From positions 1 to 64,000 of the forward strand of contig JAKVCD010000041.1 in the NCBI GenBank assembly GCA_022446815.1: DNA of 64,000 bases. Reading direction: 5' to 3'. This document shows, piece by piece, positions 43,270 to 52,501 of the stretch. The position numbers were made by a program, and so were the translations under genes. The DNA is from Planctomycetota bacterium. Lineage in GTDB: Bacteria > Planctomycetota > UBA1135 > GCA-002686595. The notes beneath the pieces are model-generated. The model searched no databases. It saw only the letters and a program-made list of their open reading frames with translations, and was not told the DNA's origin. Each line of letters begins with the position of its first letter. Positions within the stretch are counted from its first letter, which is position 1.

Positions 43270-44835
43270 ATGAGAACCCTCCCTAGACCCTCTCAATCCT
43301 CGAAGCGCGGGGCAGCGCTGCTCCTCAGCGTGCTCGTCCTGTTCGTCGTGATCACGATCTCGATCCAGATCGGGATCGGGACGATGACGGATGCGCGCGT
43401 TGCCCGGAACGACCTCGGTCTCGCCGCGATGGACGACGCGATTGAGTCCGCGATGCTCGAGGTCCAAGAGCAGCTCAAGGCAGACTCGGGCGGGGGAGAG
43501 GAGGGCGCGGGTGGTGACATCGGCGGAGACGGTACGGGCGACCCCATGGCCGCGATCGAAGCGGCTGAGGGCGGCGGCGGCGAGGGAGGTGCAGTTGACT
43601 CGAAAGAGGACGAGTGGGCGCGCCCGCAGCGAACTGAGATCAACGGGCTAGAGCTGCGCATCTTCGTTCAAGACGAAGACAGCAAGTACAACATCCTCAA
43701 CATGCTGACGCCCGACGAGCAGGCGGCTGAAGACAACATGATGCGGGTGGCGCGCATCATCGACCTCGCGCGTGAAGGGACTGAGCTCGACATCAATACC
43801 TCGGACGCTGAGACGATGGCGCGTGAGATGCGAGAGCACATGCTCAGGCGCTTCTCGAACGCGAACGACGAGCCAGACTATCTCTCGACAGACCCTGAGG
43901 AGGACCGGCGCATGCCGCTCACCTTGCGCGAGTTCGCGCGTCTAGAGAGCTTCGAAGAACATCACTTTCGTGACTTCCGCGATGAGATGGGTGGCATCGT
44001 CCACTCGCTGGGCTCTTTCCTCACCGTCTGGTCTTGCCTGACAGACCAGGACTCGAGCGGGACCTCTGCGACGACAGCAGCCACGAACCTCGCGAACGGG
44101 CTCGGCGGTGGAGCAGGGGGCGTCGCAGGTCAAGGGACCGATGACCTGACTGGGGCGCTCAATAAGGACGACACCATCGAGGGGCTCGGGACGATCGAAG
44201 GTGGCGGTGGGCTCGGAGCTCAAGGCCAGGGTGGCCAGTCAGGGAGCGCTGAGGAGGCGGGCAGCGCGCTCGCGGCGGCGAACCCAAGCGACGGCTTCGG
44301 GGTGAACATCAACACCGCGCCGCCGGCGGTCTTGAAGGGGATCTTCGATGACAGGGATATCTCCGCAGGCTTCTGGGATGAGGTGATCGAGTACCGGAAC
44401 ACGGAGGAGGAGGTCGAGCTCGAGCCCGGCGCGGAGGAGCCTGAGCCGGTCTATGACGAGTACGGCAACGAGGTGATCCAGCGGCAAGTCTTCGACACCG
44501 TGGAAGAGCTCGGCGAGCTGCGCGGCTGGGAGGACATGAGGACTGAGGAGCAGGAGCTCGTGAGGGCCTTCTCGACGACCTCTAGCAACGTCTTCAGCGT
44601 GTTCATCACTGCGCGCAGGAGCACCTCAAACAGCGATGAGGTCTTTATCGCGACCTCCGCCGCTGAGCGCGAGCGGGAGGAAGAGCTCGCTGCCGGCCTC
44701 GTGCGCACAGTGCGCGCGGTCATGTGGCGGCGTGAGGGCGGGGCGGACGGCGCGACCTTACAGCCGATCGTCCGCTGGGAGGTCCTCGACTACTCGCCTT
44801 ACGAGGTCCAAGACTTCCCCGAAGAGGACCGCTGA
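43270..44835 (+). CDS. gspK: GspK-like minor pseudopilin with Gly-rich insertions
   Basis: About 521 residues. The N-terminus is a prepilin-type signal (SKRGAALLLSVLVLFVVI) without a Glu at position 5, as in GspK, which sits at the tip of the type II secretion pseudopilus. The helix-hairpin-helix-like VNINTAPPAVLKG is a GspK hallmark, and a second SDAETM/VNINT-like repeat structure surrounds it. Typical GspK is about 320 residues; the excess comprises Gly-rich stretches at about residues 70-105 and 275-335. It follows the secretin by 78 bp. The other gsp genes are not in this window. Confidence 0.78.
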   Translation: MRTLPRPSQSSKRGAALLLSVLVLFVVITISIQIGIGTMTDARVARNDLGLAAMDDAIESAMLEVQEQLKADSGGGEEGAGGDIGGDGTGDPMAAIEAAEGGGGEGGAVDSKEDEWARPQRTEINGLELRIFVQDEDSKYNILNMLTPDEQAAEDNMMRVARIIDLAREGTELDINTSDAETMAREMREHMLRRFSNANDEPDYLSTDPEEDRRMPLTLREFARLESFEEHHFRDFRDEMGGIVHSLGSFLTVWSCLTDQDSSGTSATTAATNLANGLGGGAGGVAGQGTDDLTGALNKDDTIEGLGTIEGGGGLGAQGQGGQSGSAEEAGSALAAANPSDGFGVNINTAPPAVLKGIFDDRDISAGFWDEVIEYRNTEEEVELEPGAEEPEPVYDEYGNEVIQRQVFDTVEELGELRGWEDMRTEEQELVRAFSTTSSNVFSVFITARRSTSNSDEVFIATSAAEREREEELAAGLVRTVRAVMWRREGGADGATLQPIVRWEVLDYSPYEVQDFPEEDR

Positions 44836-44840
44836 TACGG

Positions 44841-46439
44841 ATGGCGAAGGCGGGGGGGAAGCGTGGCGTGCACTTAGAGGTGTTCCACCATCTCTTCGCC
44901 GCGGCTGCAGAGGAGATGGGCGTGAGCCTCATGCGCTCAGCCTTCAGCCCGAACATCAAGGAGCGTCGCGACTTCTCTTGCGCGCTCTTCGATGGAGAGG
45001 GCCGAATGGTCGCGCAGGCCGCGCACCTGCCCGTCCACTTAGGCTCAGCGCCGCTCTCAGTCGCGGCGGCCCGCGACGCTGTCGACATGGAGCCCGGCGA
45101 CGCCGTGCTCTTGAACGACCCCTTCACTGGCGGGACACACCTGCCAGACCTGACGCTCGTGAGCCCTGTGTTCCTCTCAGGTGGGAAGCGACCGGACTTC
45201 TACTGCGCGAACCGCGCCCACCACGCGGACGTCGGCGGTCAACACCCCGGCTCTATGGCGCCCGCCCTCGATGTGCACGCCGAGGGCCTGCGGATCCCGC
45301 CCGTGCGCTTGGTGCGCGGCGGCGCGCTCGTACAGGAGACCGCGGATCTGCTCCTCGCGAACATGCGCGTCCCTCTGGAGCGGCGCGGCGACCTGCTCGC
45401 TCAGTGGGCCGCGAACCGCGTCGGCGCAGAGCGCCTCGAGGAGATGGCGCGTGAACACAGCCCGAGGGTGATGGGGCAGCGCGCAGCGCTGCTCCTCGAT
45501 TGGACCGAGGGGCTGACGCGCGCGCTCATCTCAGAGCTCCCTGACGGGGAGTGGGAGTTTGAGGACAGCTTGGACACGGGAGCGGAGGGCGACGTGCGGC
45601 TGCACGTCTTGATGAAGAAGCGACGTGGCGAGCTCAGCTTTGACTTCTCTCAGAGTGACGATCAAGGAACCGCTCCAGTGAACACGCCGCGGGCGGTCGC
45701 GGTCTCAGCGGTCTTCTATCTCTTGCGACTGCTCCTCCCGCCGGGCACCCCCACAAACGAGGGTGTCCTTCGGCCAGTCCGGATCATCACGAGGCCTGGG
45801 AGCGTAGTGGACGCGATCTACCCAGCGCCTGTCGCAGCGGGCAACGTCGAGACGAGCCAGCGCCTCGTCGACGTCCTCTTAGGCGCTGTCGCTCAGGTGC
45901 TGCCGGACCGCGTCCCTGCCGCGAGCGCAGGGACCATGAGCAACCTCTCTTTCGGCGTCCGTACGAAGGAGGGCGCCTTCACCTACTACGAGACCATCGG
46001 AGGCGGAGCTGGGGCGGGGCCGCGTGGGGATGGCGCCAACGCGCTCCAGACTCACATGACCAACACCCGAAACACCCCGGTGGAGGTGCTTGAGAATCAG
46101 CTCCCAGTGAGGGTTGTCTCCAACACAGTGCGGCGTGGCTCTGGTGGCCGCGGGCGGCGCCGTGGCGGGGACGGGATCATCCGGGAGCTGGAGTTCTTGG
46201 TGCCTGTGGAGCTCGGATGGATCGCCTCACGCCAGGAGCGTGGCCCCTGGGGGCTCCGAGGCGGCGCCAGAGGAGCGAGCGGCAGGCTCAGGGTACACCT
46301 CCCGTCGAGCTCAGAGGCCCTGATCCCTGGGCCCCAAGCCTCGCTGCGCCTTGAGGCCGGCGCGCGCATCGAGGTCCTCACCCCCGGAGGTGGCGGATTT
46401 GGGTCCCCAGCAGGTGCTAGGAGCGGCGAGCGGAACTAG
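44841..46439 (+). CDS. Hydantoinase B/oxoprolinase family protein
   Basis: A 532-residue HyuB-family protein: RRDFSCALFDGEGRMVAQAAHLPVHLGSAP near the N-terminus, NDPFTGGTHLPDL, and HHADVGGQHPGSM are characteristic metal-site segments. HyuB acts with HyuA in ATP-dependent opening of hydantoin or 5-oxoproline rings. No hyuA lies next to it, so either the partner is elsewhere or this is a stand-alone member. It begins 5 bp after the gspK stop, so the two may share a transcript by accident of packing. The C-terminal part (GGGGFG motif) is normal. Confidence 0.88.
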   Translation: MAKAGGKRGVHLEVFHHLFAAAAEEMGVSLMRSAFSPNIKERRDFSCALFDGEGRMVAQAAHLPVHLGSAPLSVAAARDAVDMEPGDAVLLNDPFTGGTHLPDLTLVSPVFLSGGKRPDFYCANRAHHADVGGQHPGSMAPALDVHAEGLRIPPVRLVRGGALVQETADLLLANMRVPLERRGDLLAQWAANRVGAERLEEMAREHSPRVMGQRAALLLDWTEGLTRALISELPDGEWEFEDSLDTGAEGDVRLHVLMKKRRGELSFDFSQSDDQGTAPVNTPRAVAVSAVFYLLRLLLPPGTPTNEGVLRPVRIITRPGSVVDAIYPAPVAAGNVETSQRLVDVLLGAVAQVLPDRVPAASAGTMSNLSFGVRTKEGAFTYYETIGGGAGAGPRGDGANALQTHMTNTRNTPVEVLENQLPVRVVSNTVRRGSGGRGRRRGGDGIIRELEFLVPVELGWIASRQERGPWGLRGGARGASGRLRVHLPSSSEALIPGPQASLRLEAGARIEVLTPGGGGFGSPAGARSGERN

Positions 46440-46534
46440 GTCTTGCTCGAGCCAGCCTCTCCAAAGACAATCCCTCTCTGCGCTGATTCCTGCGCGCTCC
46501 CCTGCTCCAGCTACCCTGACCTCACACCTTCGGA

Positions 46535-47818
46535 ATGCCCTCACTTAGCGTCTTCGGTGCCCAATGGGGCGATGAAGGGAAAGGGAAGATCATCGATCTG
46601 CTCGCCCGCGATGCAGATGTCGTCGTCCGCTACCAAGGCGGCTCAAACGCCGGGCACACCGTGATCGTCGGTGAGGAGAAGTATGTCCTGCACCTGATCC
46701 CCTCGGGGATCTTGCACGGCGGCAAGGTCAACGTCGTAGGTAATGGGGTCGCGTTAGACCCGCTCACCTTCATGGACGAGGTGGACGGCCTGCGCGATCG
46801 AGGGATCTCGGTGGAGCCGGAGACCTTGCGACTCGCTACGAACGCACACGTCATCCTAGATCATCACCGGAAGCTCGACGGCCTCTCCGAGACATGGCGT
46901 GGGGGCGGTCGCATCGGCACGACCGGGCGCGGCATCGGCCCCTGCTATGCGGACAAGGCCTCGAGGACGGGCTTGAGGGTCTCTGACCTCTTGGAGCCTG
47001 AGCGTTGTCGCGAGCGGCTCTCGGCAGCGCTCCTGGAGAAGAACGCGCTCTTCACCAACGTCCATGAGGCAGACGGGTTGGAGCTTGAGGAGCAGGTCGA
47101 GAAGTACGTCGCTGTTGGCGAGCGCTTGCGCCCCTTCGTCTGTGACACCGGCGCCTATCTGCGTGAGGCTCACGCAGAGGGGAAGAGCCTGCTCTTCGAA
47201 GGCGCGCAAGGAGTCATGCTCGACATCGACCACGGGACTTACCCTTACGTGACCTCTTCAAATACTGGGGCGAACGGGATCCCGTCAGGGGCTGGCTTCC
47301 CGGCGAAGCACGTGGACCGCTTGATCGGGATCGCGAAGGCTTACTGCACTCGCGTGGGGGAGGGGCCCTTCCCCTCTGAGGACCACGGAGAGGCTGGGGA
47401 GCGGCTCGGGACCGCTGGGCATGAGTTCGGCGCGACGACCGGCCGTCCGCGGCGCTGCGGCTGGTTCGACAGCGTCGCAGTCCGCTACGCGCTGGACTTG
47501 AACGGCGCCGACGGCTGGATCATGACCAAGCTCGACGTGCTCGACGCGTTCGAGACCATCCGTGTAGGGACTTCTTACAAGGTAGACGGCGAGGAGACGC
47601 TGACGTGGCCTGTTGGGTGCACAGACCTCGACGCTGTAGAGGTGCAGTACGAGGAGCTCCCCGGCTGGCAAGAGGACATCTCAGGTGTCAGGAAGTATGA
47701 GGAGCTGCCCGCTGCGACCCGCTCCTACGTTGAGTGGGTCGAAGAGCGTGTCGGCGCTCCCATCCTCATGCTCTCCGTCGGCCCTGAGCGAGACCAGGTC
47801 ATCCCTAGAGGTCTGTGA
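46535..47818 (+). CDS. purA: Adenylosuccinate synthetase
   Basis: A 427-residue PurA, which joins IMP and aspartate using GTP in the first committed step to AMP. The N-terminal P-loop (GAQWGDEGKGKIIDLLA), GGSNAGHTV, GRGIGPCYADK and FEGAQGVMLDIDHGTYPYVTSSN are all present. Length is standard. It starts at ATG 46535 without a strong Shine-Dalgarno. uppS begins 4 bp after its stop. Confidence 0.97.
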   Translation: MPSLSVFGAQWGDEGKGKIIDLLARDADVVVRYQGGSNAGHTVIVGEEKYVLHLIPSGILHGGKVNVVGNGVALDPLTFMDEVDGLRDRGISVEPETLRLATNAHVILDHHRKLDGLSETWRGGGRIGTTGRGIGPCYADKASRTGLRVSDLLEPERCRERLSAALLEKNALFTNVHEADGLELEEQVEKYVAVGERLRPFVCDTGAYLREAHAEGKSLLFEGAQGVMLDIDHGTYPYVTSSNTGANGIPSGAGFPAKHVDRLIGIAKAYCTRVGEGPFPSEDHGEAGERLGTAGHEFGATTGRPRRCGWFDSVAVRYALDLNGADGWIMTKLDVLDAFETIRVGTSYKVDGEETLTWPVGCTDLDAVEVQYEELPGWQEDISGVRKYEELPAATRSYVEWVEERVGAPILMLSVGPERDQVIPRGL

Positions 47819-47822
47819 GCTC

Positions 47823-48605
47823 GTGACTCCCCGCCCTGAAATCGTCCGACCTGAGCTGGACGGGCCGTTCCCCGAGCACATCGCTGTCGTGATGGACGGC
47901 AACGGTCGCTGGGCAGAGAAGCGCTCTCAGCCGAGAGTCTTCGGCCACAGAGCTGGAGTGGAGAGCGTCCGTGAGGTGGTGACGAGCTGCGCGAGGATGG
48001 GGGTTCAGAGCCTCACGCTCTACGCCTTCAGCGTTGAGAACTGGAAGCGACCTGAGGCTGAGATCTCACAGTTGATGCGCCTCCTGAAGGTGTTCCTCGT
48101 CAGGGAGCGCAGGTTGCTCATGAAGAACGGGGTGCGCTTGAGTGGCCTCGGGCGCTTGGACGATCTGCCGGCTGCCGCGCTCGAAGAGCTGCGCAAGACA
48201 GAGGAGCTGACGGGCGATAACGACGGGATGCTCTTGCGCTTGGCCCTCAGCTATGGGAGTCGCACGGAGCTCGCTGAGGCGGCGCGACAGGTCGCGCTGG
48301 ATGTTCGCGAGGGCGCGCTCGATCCGGATAGGATTGATGATGAGACCTTGAGGTCCTACCTCTACGACCCCTTGACCCCGGACCCCGACCTCCTGATCAG
48401 GACAGCGGGGGAGATGCGGCTCTCCAACTTCCTGCTGTGGCAGGCCTCCTACGCAGAGCTCTACGTCACTGAGCGGTGCTGGCCGGAGTTCCGAGAGGCG
48501 GAGCTGATGGAGTCCATCCACGCCTATGCGAAGCGTCGCCGAAAGTTCGGCGGCTTAGTCGGCAAAGTGCGTGAGGTCGTCGGGGAGGACAGCGCCGGCG
48601 CCTGA
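47823..48605 (+). CDS. uppS: Isoprenyl transferase (undecaprenyl diphosphate synthase)
   Basis: A 260-residue cis-prenyltransferase that makes the C55 lipid carrier for peptidoglycan and O-antigen synthesis. Hallmarks: HIAVVMDGNGRWAEKR with the catalytic Asp, GHRAGVESVREVV, YAFSVENWKRP, and near the C-terminus DLLIRTAGEMRLSNFLLWQ. The canonical latter motif is RTSGE, so Ala replaces Ser. The start is GTG 47823; an upstream in-frame extension lies within purA. It is followed by cdsA, a conserved order. Confidence 0.95.
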   Translation: MTPRPEIVRPELDGPFPEHIAVVMDGNGRWAEKRSQPRVFGHRAGVESVREVVTSCARMGVQSLTLYAFSVENWKRPEAEISQLMRLLKVFLVRERRLLMKNGVRLSGLGRLDDLPAAALEELRKTEELTGDNDGMLLRLALSYGSRTELAEAARQVALDVREGALDPDRIDDETLRSYLYDPLTPDPDLLIRTAGEMRLSNFLLWQASYAELYVTERCWPEFREAELMESIHAYAKRRRKFGGLVGKVREVVGEDSAGA

Positions 48606-48623
48606 GGCGCCCGGTGGGAGCTC

Positions 48624-49658
48624 ATGGACGAAGAAGGCGCCCCTAAGAGTCCCACTCGAGCTCAGAAGATCTTGCGTCGGACGATCGTCGGAGGGTCGAT
48701 CGCACTTGGCACGGCGGGCTTGATCTCGCTGGTCGGCGGGAGCTCAGGCCCGTTCTTGGTTCATGGCTTCTCAGCGCTCTTGCTCTTGGGTTCGATGATC
48801 GAGGCCGCGCGGGCCGCGAAGACGCCGCGCTGCGCGCTCTGGAGCTTGGGGGCTGCAGGCGCGGCGGCGATGTTGGCTGCTTTAGGGTTCCTGCGCGCGC
48901 ACTCGGGTGAGGGCGAAAGCCCGGCGCTCACCGGGCAGAACTTCACTCACGTGGTGACCGTCGCCCTCGCTGCAGGCCTCGTTGGTGCAGCCCTCTCACG
49001 GGCCCTCTCTGAGCAGCTCGATCGGATCGCGCTCGTCCCTATGTGTCTGGTCGTCGCGCTCTTGATCGGCAGCGTCCCGCTGGATCGGCTGGGAGTCGCG
49101 ACCGCTGCGGCTTGGTCTGTCGTTGTCATCCTCTCCCTGCGTCCTAGCGGAGCGCGTCAGGTGCTTCGTGACATCTTGGCCGATGGTGTCCGAGCGCTCT
49201 GGTTTGTGCCCGCGCTCGCCTGCCTCGCCCTCCTTCACGCCGAGCTGGGACAGGCTGGGCTCATCAGCCTGATCTTGCTCTCTAAGATCGGTGACATCTT
49301 CGGCTACTTCGGTGGGAGCCTCTTCGGAAAGCATCACCCTCTGCCTAGGCTTAGCCCCGGTAAGACTACGGAGGGCTTCGCCTGCTCGCTCCTAGGCGGA
49401 GTGGGCGCAGGGGTCGCGCTCGCTCACTGGGGCGTGCTTCCTGGAGGGGCAGTGAGCCTCGCAGGAGGTGCGCTCGTGGGGGCGCTGATGAACCTCGCCG
49501 CACAGCTTGGAGACCTCCTCGAGAGCTGGGTGAAGCGCAGGAGCGGGGTGAAAGACTCGGGGACGACTTTTGGCCCTTCAGGAGGCTTCCTCGATCTCTT
49601 AGATAGCTTCTTCCTCACCATCCCAGTTGCCATCTGGCTCGCCTTGACGGGAGCCTGA
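48624..49658 (+). CDS. cdsA: Phosphatidate cytidylyltransferase with altered signature
   Basis: A 344-residue membrane protein with eight or more hydrophobic segments in the conserved uppS-cdsA position. CdsA converts phosphatidate and CTP to CDP-diacylglycerol. The C-terminal signature spans Ser301-Asp327: KR at 304-305, KD at 310-311, GG at 320-321, and Asp324 and Asp327 are kept. The usual His is Ser319 and the usual Arg of DR is Leu325. The upstream SKIGDIFGYFGGSLFGKH and SPGKTTEGF motifs are intact. It is probably active, but the substitutions deserve a check. An 18-bp gap separates it from uppS. Confidence 0.9.
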   Translation: MDEEGAPKSPTRAQKILRRTIVGGSIALGTAGLISLVGGSSGPFLVHGFSALLLLGSMIEAARAAKTPRCALWSLGAAGAAAMLAALGFLRAHSGEGESPALTGQNFTHVVTVALAAGLVGAALSRALSEQLDRIALVPMCLVVALLIGSVPLDRLGVATAAAWSVVVILSLRPSGARQVLRDILADGVRALWFVPALACLALLHAELGQAGLISLILLSKIGDIFGYFGGSLFGKHHPLPRLSPGKTTEGFACSLLGGVGAGVALAHWGVLPGGAVSLAGGALVGALMNLAAQLGDLLESWVKRRSGVKDSGTTFGPSGGFLDLLDSFFLTIPVAIWLALTGA

Positions 49659-49708
49659 CGGCGAGTGAGGATCCTGAACAGAGACCAACACCTCGAGAGC
49701 CAAAGACC

Positions 49709-50743
49709 TTGACCGAGATCACAATCCCCCTGCGCTCCAACGACGAGGCCATCCTCGTCTTAGGCCCCTATGACCGTTACGCGAAGCTGCTGCGGCAAGC
49801 GCTGGGGATCGAGCTATTCACGCGACGTGGGAACATCCGTATCAAGGGAGAGGACAGCTGTGTCGGTGAAGCGCGGGAGCGCATCGAGCACCTCCTCGGT
49901 AAAGCGCGCAAGGGCCGCGAGCTCGAAGTTCAAGAGGTCGAGAGCATCCTCATGGGAGGATCGAGCGGCCTCACGACTCCGGAGCAGCAGCCGCTCGTGA
50001 CTCGCGCCGCGCCGCGCAGAGCGAGCGCCCCGCCGCCCCCTAGCCGGGTCGCTGCGCGAGCGCTGAGGAGCCGCCCGGTTGAGCCGCGCACGGAGAATCA
50101 GCGCGCCTACTTCGACCTCATGTCGAGCAGAGACCTGGTGTTCGCGCTCGGGGTAGCTGGCACTGGCAAGACCTTCCTCGCTGTGGCAGCGGCCGTCGCT
50201 GGGCTGCGTACTGGTGAGGTGCAGCGCCTGATCATCACACGACCTGTTGTTGAGGCTGGAGAGCACCTCGGCTTCTTACCTGGTGATCTACAAGACAAGC
50301 TCGACCCCTACATGCGACCTATCTATGACGCGCTCCACACGCTCTTGGACGCTGATGACGTCGCCCGCTTAGAAGAGAACAACGTCATCGAGATCGCGCC
50401 GCTCGCTTACATGCGCGGACGCACGCTCTCTGACGCCTTCGTCATCCTCGACGAGGGGCAGAACGCGACCGTGGGCCAGATGAAGATGTTCCTCACGCGA
50501 CTGGGGGAGCGCTCGAAGATGGTCGTCACAGGGGACCCGAGTCAGACGGACCTCGTTGGCTCCCAAAAGAGCGGGCTCTTGGACGCGGTCTCAAGGTTGC
50601 GAGGCTTCCAAGGGGTTGGGGTCGCTGAGCTCGACAAGAGAGACATCGTCCGTCACCCGCTGGTGGCGAACATAGTGCGCGCCTATGAGGGCCCCCCGCC
50701 GGCCAAGGCTGGCCAAGGCGAGGAGAGCGGTGGTCGCTCCTGA
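49709..50743 (+). CDS. PhoH-like ATPase (PhoL)
   Basis: A 344-residue PhoH-family P-loop ATPase. An N-terminal KH-like region (about 1-85) and a Pro/Ala/Arg linker precede the ATPase domain with Walker A GVAGTGKTF (about 150-158), ITRPVVEAGE, Walker B AFVILDEGQNAT and TGDPSQTDL. PhoH-like proteins are linked to RNA metabolism and almost always neighbour ybeY, as here. The start is TTG 49709; no ATG gives a better N-terminus. Its 3' end overlaps ybeY by 14 bp. Confidence 0.93.
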   Translation: MTEITIPLRSNDEAILVLGPYDRYAKLLRQALGIELFTRRGNIRIKGEDSCVGEARERIEHLLGKARKGRELEVQEVESILMGGSSGLTTPEQQPLVTRAAPRRASAPPPPSRVAARALRSRPVEPRTENQRAYFDLMSSRDLVFALGVAGTGKTFLAVAAAVAGLRTGEVQRLIITRPVVEAGEHLGFLPGDLQDKLDPYMRPIYDALHTLLDADDVARLEENNVIEIAPLAYMRGRTLSDAFVILDEGQNATVGQMKMFLTRLGERSKMVVTGDPSQTDLVGSQKSGLLDAVSRLRGFQGVGVAELDKRDIVRHPLVANIVRAYEGPPPAKAGQGEESGGRS

Positions 50744-51188
50744 GGCCCCTGAGCCGCGAGGCTCAGAGCCGGTACGCGTGTCCCGGGCGGTCGAGGTTCC
50801 AGAGCTCAGTGATGCAGAGGTGATCGGCGCCGTCCATGCGGCGCTCTCACACGCGGGCAGGCCTGGGCTCGCTGTGGATGTGATCTTTGTCGATGACCCG
50901 ACCCTGCAGGCCATGCATGAGCAGTACCTAGATGACCCGACGGTGACGGACGTGATGGCCTTCGATTACACCCAAGCGGAGGGAGAGGCGGACCCTGAGG
51001 CTGAGGTCTACGTCAGCGCCGATCGGGCGCGCGCGGTCGCGAGCGAGCGCGGCGAAGCCCCGCGTGCAGAGCTCCTCCTCTACGTCGTCCACGGAGCGCT
51101 GCACCTCTGCGGTATGGATGATCACGAAGAGGGACCGCGAGCAGAGATGCGCGTAGCAGAGGTCGCCGTGCTGGCCACCTTGAACTGA
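50730..51188 (+). CDS. ybeY: Endoribonuclease YbeY
   Basis: About 152 residues of the YbeY/UPF0054 family, a zinc-dependent RNase for 16S rRNA 3' maturation and ribosome quality control. The metal motif is HGALHLCGMDDH near the C-terminus, with the three His ligands, and the central TDVMAFDY matches the conserved TDVLSFP. GTG 50730, four bases after AGGAG, is my preferred start; an in-frame ATG at 50685 would add a basic stretch inside phoH. A roughly 320-bp gap follows before the sigma factor gene. Confidence 0.92.
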   Translation: MVAPEAPEPRGSEPVRVSRAVEVPELSDAEVIGAVHAALSHAGRPGLAVDVIFVDDPTLQAMHEQYLDDPTVTDVMAFDYTQAEGEADPEAEVYVSADRARAVASERGEAPRAELLLYVVHGALHLCGMDDHEEGPRAEMRVAEVAVLATLN

Positions 51189-51512
51189 CCACTCGTTCCT
51201 GCGCTGTTTGCCGGCACGGGGTGTTTGTCTGCGGAAGTTGTTTGACGGGACGGAGTGAGCGCCGAGGAAGCGAATTCTCAAAGAATTCCCGTAGATGGGG
51301 CGTGCGTAGGGATGACTCCTTATCCGCAGAATTCACACGTTATTTGCAGAATAGACGCATAACGCTGTAGCGCTCCCTCTGCGCTGCGTGAGAGAGGCTC
51401 CTCTGAGTCGCTTGAGGGGCTTGAACGGGGTCTCGTAATCCGTATTCAAGAGTTCCTTGGACCCGCAACCCAACGGTCCGTCCCCACCCCACTCTCTCTT
51501 CGTCCCCTCGCT
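51189..51512. other. 324-bp leader of the sigma factor gene
   Basis: There is no gene here. It contains AATTC-rich repeats near 51270-51290 (GAATTCTCAAAGAATTC, a 6-bp inverted repeat around TCAAA), a promoter candidate at 51421, and a 13-bp motif, GGTCCGTCCCCAC (51475-51487), repeated exactly downstream of the gene at 52613-52625. Confidence 0.5.
51421..51448 (+). promoter_or_regulatory. Candidate promoter of the sigma factor gene
   Basis: TTGAAC (51421-51426) and TATTCA (51443-51448) lie 16 bp apart, and the segment also forms a CTTGAA/TTCAAG inverted repeat (51420-51450). The -35 is identical to that proposed for mreB. Confidence 0.35.
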
Positions 51513-52421
51513 TTGAGTTCAAAACCACAAAAGGCCAAGCCCAAGGGTGCCGCAACGAAGGCGGCCGTCAAAGAGGCGAAGCTAGGCGTCAAAGCCTCAG
51601 ATGTCGTAGGGGAGGAGTCTGCAGCTGAACCTGAGAAGCCCCTCTCCCCCGAAGCAGCCAAGGCCAAGCGCCAAGAGATCGCTGAGAAGCTCTGGGCTGT
51701 CTACCGCGAAGACAAGTGTGACGAGCACCGCAACGCCCTCGTCGAACACTACCAGCCCCTGATCCGGGAGATCGCGCGTCGCTTCGGAGCACGCTTGCCT
51801 CGTAGTGTCGATCGTGGCGACCTCGCGACGGCGTCGAGCTTTGGGCTCATGAGCGCGATCGCTGGCTTCGACCCCGAGCGTGGCGTGCGCTTTGAGTCCT
51901 ACTGCGAGCTTCGTGTGAAGGGCGCGCTCCTCGACGAGCTACGCACGCAGGATTGGCTCCCGCGGCCCTGGCGACACCGCCTTGAGCTGCAGAAGCGTAC
52001 TCTTGAGCGTCTCCGGCGTGAGTTGAACAGGGAGCCCAACGACGAGGAAGTCGCGGAGGCCATGGGCATGGCCCTCGACTACTACCTCCAAGTCTTTGGC
52101 GTCGGACTCCCCGGGGCTCCGACCGGCTCCATGCCCTCAGGAGAGGGAGCCGACGACGGGATCCCCACCCTCGAGGTGGTCGCAGATGCTGAGGCTGACG
52201 CGCCGGGCGAGCAGCTCTCCCGGACAGAGATCTTGCGCCTCGTGGCGAGCAAGCTCTCTGATCAGGAGTACCGGATCATCTACCTCAAGTATTGGGAGGG
52301 TCTCCCGATGCGGGAGATCGGACAGCTCACTGATCTCTCTGAGTCTCGCGTGTGCAAGATCCACGCTCGCCTCATCGACCGCCTCAAGGATCGCTTCCGC
52401 GTCAACGAGCTGGAAGAATGA
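51513..52421 (+). CDS. FliA/WhiG-type RNA polymerase sigma factor
   Basis: A 302-residue sigma-70 family protein of group 3. After a Lys/Ala-rich N-terminus (about 1-55), region 2 contains VDRGDLATASSFGLMSAIAGFDPERG and VKGALLDELRTQDWLPRP, the FliA/WhiG signature. Region 3 follows (about 150-195) and region 4 (about 235-295) carries the helix-turn-helix PMREIGQLTDLSESRV. FliA-type factors direct flagellar genes, WhiG-type sporulation; no flagellar genes are nearby. An acidic, Gly-rich linker of about 35 residues separates regions 3 and 4. The start is TTG 51513 without a clear Shine-Dalgarno, and the next Met is deep inside, so the N-terminus is uncertain. Confidence 0.9.
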   Translation: MSSKPQKAKPKGAATKAAVKEAKLGVKASDVVGEESAAEPEKPLSPEAAKAKRQEIAEKLWAVYREDKCDEHRNALVEHYQPLIREIARRFGARLPRSVDRGDLATASSFGLMSAIAGFDPERGVRFESYCELRVKGALLDELRTQDWLPRPWRHRLELQKRTLERLRRELNREPNDEEVAEAMGMALDYYLQVFGVGLPGAPTGSMPSGEGADDGIPTLEVVADAEADAPGEQLSRTEILRLVASKLSDQEYRIIYLKYWEGLPMREIGQLTDLSESRVCKIHARLIDRLKDRFRVNELEE

Positions 52422-52468
52422 CCTAGACGGTGCGCTCGGAGAGCAGCGCAGTACGACAGTAAAAAGGA

Positions 52469-52501
52469 GCGAGGGTGTGAGGCGCGGCCTCACACCCTCG
52501 C
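52469..52501 (+). terminator. Strong terminator of the sigma factor gene
   Basis: A perfect 15-bp inverted repeat (52469-52483 and 52487-52501; arms start GCGAGGGTG and end CACCCTCGC) encloses a GCG loop, followed by GTTCTT. An A-run (TAAAAAGG) lies just upstream. The long GC stem is convincing, although the U-tract is short. Confidence 0.75.

Noticed and set aside
44841-46439. A complete hyuA-hyuB hydantoinase operon
   Set aside because: Only the B-type subunit is present; the flanking genes are gspK and purA.
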